Positions 13,344 through 15,486 of a stretch of 15,486 nucleotides of DNA are shown one piece after another. The notes below the pieces were generated by a model. That model saw nothing but the letters and a program-made list of their open reading frames with translations, ran no database searches and was not told the DNA's origin. The stretch lies in assembly GCA_900550355.1 (NCBI GenBank), contig URRT01000030.1, forward strand, positions 1-15,486, written 5' to 3'. Source of the DNA: an uncultured Collinsella sp. Lineage in GTDB: Bacteria > Actinomycetota > Coriobacteriia > Coriobacteriales > Coriobacteriaceae. A program made the translations under genes and the position numbers. Each line of letters begins with the position of its first letter. The first letter of the stretch is position 1.

Positions 13344-13967
13344 ATGAGCGATCTGGAGAACAAGAAGAGTCCTGTGGTCATTACCATCGCGCGCGACTTT
13401 GGTGCCGAGGGCCACGAGATTGGCCGTATCCTCGCCAATGAGCTGGGGATTCCGCTGTACGATAACGAGCTGCTGGTGCGCGCATCGCTGCGCACGGGCG
13501 AGTCGCTCGATAAGATGGCCGCCTACGACGAACGTCTGGCCGTGGAGAACATGGCGTTTCTGCCTGACCGCTATGACGCGCGTTCGTACTCGGACAAGTT
13601 GTTCCAAAAGATGAGCCAGGTGATTTTGGATCTGGGCGAGACCGAGAGCTGCATTATCGAAGGCCGCCTGTCCGATTACCTGTTGCGTAACAACCCCAAT
13701 CACATTGCCGTATTGGTGACCGCTCCCTTTGAGGACCGCGTCGAGATTGTGCGCAAGAAGCGTGGCCTTAACAAAAAGAAGGGCGCCAAGCTGGTCAAGC
13801 AGCAGCAGAAGGCGCGCGAGGCGTTCTATAAGCGCTACAGCGCCGGAAAGTGGAAGATGACGAGCGGTAAAGACATCGTCGTCAACCGTGCTAAGCTGGG
13901 CCGCGAGGGCTGTAAAGACGTCATCGCCGCCGCCTACCGCTACAAAGTGGCCCAGCTCGAAGGCTAA
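13344..13967 (+). CDS. Cytidylate-kinase-like family protein
   Basis: A 207-residue soluble protein. The N terminus VVITIARDFGAEGHEIGRILANELGI (11-36, cited only as a region) has the layout of the Cytidylate_kin2 family: a strand, then G-x-x-G-x-E-I-G-R in place of a classical Walker A, then YDNELL (39-44). IIEGRLSDYLL (104-114) and the Arg/Lys-rich lid (about 132-160, RVEIVRKKRGLNKKKG) agree with a nucleotide-kinase fold. The P-loop reads GAEGHEIG, lacking the standard GKS/T, which is common in this family but leaves activity and substrate uncertain. It is not a housekeeping Cmk, which has a normal P-loop. The start at ATG 13344 has GAAAGG (13331-13336). An upstream in-frame extension would run through the long hairpin and is unlikely. 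It appears monocistronic, with a terminator directly after it. Confidence 0.85.
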   Translation: MSDLENKKSPVVITIARDFGAEGHEIGRILANELGIPLYDNELLVRASLRTGESLDKMAAYDERLAVENMAFLPDRYDARSYSDKLFQKMSQVILDLGETESCIIEGRLSDYLLRNNPNHIAVLVTAPFEDRVEIVRKKRGLNKKKGAKLVKQQQKAREAFYKRYSAGKWKMTSGKDIVVNRAKLGREGCKDVIAAAYRYKVAQLEG

Positions 13968-13973
13968 CCGATC

Positions 13974-14017
13974 AAAAACCACCACAAAGGGGACAGTGCA
14001 TCTTTGTGGTGGTTTTT
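13974..14017. terminator. Terminator of the kinase-like gene, with GGGGACAG unit 8 in its loop
   Basis: A 16-bp perfect stem (13974-13989 with 14002-14017) starts with AAAAA and ends with TTTTT, so it can act on both strands. The loop and adjoining G read GGGGACAG (13989-13996) plus TGCAT. The right arm and T-run, bases 14002-14018, are identical to 15421-15437. Confidence 0.9.
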
Positions 14018-14060
14018 GCTTTAGGTAGAGAAAGTCAACTGGTTCTGCCGGGGCCGATCG

Positions 14061-14103
14061 CTCAAAGAACTCAAGGATGCTCAAAAAGCTCAAAGATACT
14101 CAA
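14061..14103 (+). repeat. Five CTCAA iterons upstream of the AAA+ ATPase gene
   Basis: CTCAA begins at 14061, 14070, 14080, 14089 and 14099, spacings of 9, 10, 9 and 10 bases, close to one helical turn. Most copies continue as CTCAAAGA or CTCAAAAA. Repeats on one DNA face just upstream of an A+T-rich promoter-like zone suggest a binding site for a multimeric regulator. They are too short and close for CRISPR. Confidence 0.7.
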
Positions 14104-14124
14104 ATAAATTATAGATAGTAGGGG

Positions 14125-14130
14125 CATAAT
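14125..14130 (+). promoter_or_regulatory. Possible -10 box for the AAA+ ATPase gene
   Basis: CATAAT lies in an A+T-rich zone (14099-14148) 34 bases before the ATG. TATAGA at 14110 is an alternative. AATTAT (14107-14112) and ATAATT (14126-14131) form a small inverted repeat around them. Confidence 0.35.
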
Positions 14131-14158
14131 TAAGTTATATGAGTTAAAGGGAGGCTTT

Positions 14159-15274
14159 ATGGCGGCACCGACGGCGTACGGGCAGGCAAATCCATTCACG
14201 CCGATGTTCGGACGTGTACCGGCGTATATGGCCGGCCGTGAGCAAATCATCGATGATATGGTGCTGGCGTTTGAAAATGACGACTCCGATCCCAATCTTT
14301 GCTCGGTTTTCTATGGTGCGCGTGGTACAGGTAAAACGGCGCTTTTGGCATATCTGTCGTACCGCGCCCAGCAAGAGGGCTGGATTACAGCGAATGTGAC
14401 GGCCTCGGAGGGGATGCTCGAAGACATTTTGCAGCGCCTCAACGAATCAGCCGCCCATCTGATCGAAAAGCCCGCTTCTAGGCGTGTGAACAGTGTCGGC
14501 ATTGCCCCCGTAGGAAGCATGAGCTGGGAAAACATCGATGTTGAATTTGAGGGCGCTAACTGGCGTACTAAGATGAACGCTTTGTTTGCTCAGCTTGAAG
14601 CGACTGACACCGGGGTGCTTATCGCCGTTGACGAAGTGGATGCATCGTTTGCGCAAATGACGGAGCTTGTTACTACCTACCAGCACTTTGTAAGCGAGAA
14701 TAAAAAGGTAGCTTTGCTTATGGCGGGGCTGCCGTTTCGCGTGCTGGCGCTGCTGACGGGGAAATCGACATCGTTTCTTCGTCGCGCGGCTCAACATTCG
14801 CTGGGATCAATTTCACCGACTGAGGTAAAAGAAGCGTTTCGACTAACGATTGAGGACGGCGGCAAGACGATTTCTGATGAGGCGATCGACCTCGCTGCCA
14901 AGGCGATCGATGGCTTTCCATTTATGTTCCAGTTGGTGGGGTATCGGGCATGGAATGCTTCGCGCCAAGCCTCCGAGGTTTCTATTGAGGATGTCGAACG
15001 AGGCGCGAAACTTGCGCAAGAGGAGCTGGAATCGCGAGTTTTCGCTTCAACAGCGGCGGAACTTTCACGAGGGGACCTTGAATTTCTTCGTGCAATGAAT
15101 CCGGTTGGGACGACGACCAGGCAAGAGCTGGCAGCGAGGCTTAAGAAGAGTTCCGGTTCGATTTCAACGTATAAAAAGCGTCTGGTAGAGGCTGGGGTAA
15201 TTGAAGAGCCTCTACAAGGACGTTTTGAGTTTGCATTGCCAGGCTTTGGCCGATATGTCGCATCGCTTTACTAG
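14159..15274 (+). CDS. AAA+ ATPase with C-terminal winged helix (Orc1/Cdc6-like architecture)
   Basis: A 371-residue soluble ATPase. The start lies in VPAYMAGREQIIDDM (20-34), a typical N-box region. Walker A is GARGTGKT (53-60), Walker B VLIAVDEVD (153-161) and a sensor-1-like segment LLMAGLP (186-192). RR at 208-209 could supply an Arg finger. The C-terminal 65 residues (about 305-371) look like a winged helix: TTTRQELAARLKKSSGSIS, then YKKRLVEAGVI and a wing. This domain order is shared by the Orc1/Cdc6-like and related P-loop ATPases found in bacterial accessory regions; function unknown. GGGAGG (14149-14154) is only 4 bases from ATG 14159. The gene is less GC-rich than its neighbours and uses codons such as CGA, ACT and TCA more freely, suggesting separate origin. 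It stands alone between two homologous terminators. Confidence 0.8.
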   Translation: MAAPTAYGQANPFTPMFGRVPAYMAGREQIIDDMVLAFENDDSDPNLCSVFYGARGTGKTALLAYLSYRAQQEGWITANVTASEGMLEDILQRLNESAAHLIEKPASRRVNSVGIAPVGSMSWENIDVEFEGANWRTKMNALFAQLEATDTGVLIAVDEVDASFAQMTELVTTYQHFVSENKKVALLMAGLPFRVLALLTGKSTSFLRRAAQHSLGSISPTEVKEAFRLTIEDGGKTISDEAIDLAAKAIDGFPFMFQLVGYRAWNASRQASEVSIEDVERGAKLAQEELESRVFASTAAELSRGDLEFLRAMNPVGTTTRQELAARLKKSSGSISTYKKRLVEAGVIEEPLQGRFEFALPGFGRYVASLY

Positions 15275-15314
15275 AGGGTCGTTGCTGCGAAGGATCGCTT
15301 CGTGTCCCTTTACT

Positions 15315-15371
15315 GTCTCGATCTGTAACAATAAGCCTGCTTTTAGGGGCCTATCTGTTGCAGACTGAGAC
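15315..15371. repeat. Imperfect hairpin downstream of the ATPase gene
   Basis: Bases 15315-15330 and the reverse complement of 15356-15371 agree at 13 of 16 positions. Inner ATAAGCC/GGCCTAT pairs extend the stem at 6 of 7 positions. There is no T-run after it. It could be a degenerate extragenic repeat or the left-over of a mobile element. Confidence 0.5.
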
Positions 15372-15401
15372 AAACTGGCAGAGTGGCCTTCTGCTCCGCT
15401 C

Positions 15402-15436
15402 AAACCACCGCAAAGGGGGCCTTTGTGGTGGTTTTT
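15402..15436. terminator. Terminator downstream of the ATPase gene
   Basis: A 15-bp stem with one G.T (15402-15416 with 15420-15434) and a GGG loop ends in TTTTT. Its stem repeats that of the terminator at 13974-14017, including an identical 17-base run, but the loop lacks the ACAGTGCAT insert. The distance from the stop (127 bases) means it may also serve a minus-strand gene to the right. Confidence 0.85.
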
Positions 15437-15459
15437 GTTAAAGGCTTTAGCCTGTGCGG

Positions 15460-15474
15460 GGCGCGCAGCGCGCC
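15460..15474. repeat. Short GC palindrome near window end
   Basis: GGCGCGC and GCGCGCC are perfect reverse complements around a single A. A one-base loop cannot form a stable tight hairpin without melting the tip, so this may be chance in GC-rich DNA. No gene is seen from 15437 to the window end. Confidence 0.3.
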
Positions 15475-15486
15475 GCATCAGAAACC

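Noticed and set aside
14061..14103. CRISPR-like array
   Set aside because: The repeat is only 5-8 bases with 9-10-base periods, there are no spacers of 30 bases or so, and no cas genes are seen. It fits operator iterons better.
15437..15486. Start of a further gene at the right edge
   Set aside because: No start codon with a ribosome site or protein motif is visible in these last 50 bases on either strand.

Overview
The window looks like a chromosomal segment of a high-GC, Gram-positive, host-associated actinobacterium of the Coriobacteriia, most like Collinsella. The basis is overall codon use, strong AGGAGG-type ribosome binding sites, a class B sortase, a Tat-exported lipoprotein and an orphan galactitol-type PTS IIA. 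The genus assignment is inference from memory of similar proteins, not a search result.

Layout. (1) 1-2151: purE, a class B sortase and a small MoaE-like protein, all on the plus strand and closely spaced. They end at a strong bidirectional terminator (2182-2220). (2) 2242-3471, minus strand: a multi-pass membrane protein with a CmpB-type (putative ABC transporter type IV) C-terminal domain. Its 5' end is separated from purF by a 285-base divergent promoter region. (3) 3757-7379: purF, purM and purN, a de novo purine block. purM and purN overlap, and a terminator follows purN. (4) 7532-9905: an orphan PTS IIA protein, a membrane-anchored parvulin foldase (PrsA/SurA type) and a YqeY protein, followed by a terminator. 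(5) 10142-13171: a complete four-gene polar amino-acid ABC importer (ATPase, Tat lipoprotein binding protein, two permeases), ending in a 104-nt imperfect hairpin. (6) 13344-13967: a cytidylate-kinase-like protein with its own terminator. (7) 14159-15274: an A+T-richer AAA+ ATPase with a C-terminal winged helix, lying between two near-identical terminators.

PurE, PurF, PurM and PurN supply the PRPP amidotransferase, AIR synthase, GAR transformylase and AIR/N5-CAIR carboxylation steps of IMP synthesis. No other pur genes are present. The importer genes should be translated from one mRNA. Sortase and foldase act at the cell envelope on exported proteins that are not encoded here.

The most unusual content is in the gaps between genes. 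At least eight hairpin units, in six intergenic gaps, share a core resembling GGGGACAG, often followed by nTTnA. The stems that flank this core differ from copy to copy and remain self-complementary. Two copies form 54-58-nt palindromes made of two 27-nt half-units, and one stem base pair covaries between them. One unit occupies a terminator loop and one sits just upstream of a ribosome binding site. This looks like a REP/REPIN-like family with a conserved loop and variable stems. A second point of interest is the AAA+ ATPase, which has five CTCAA iterons upstream and repeated terminators on both sides, suggesting a separately acquired unit.
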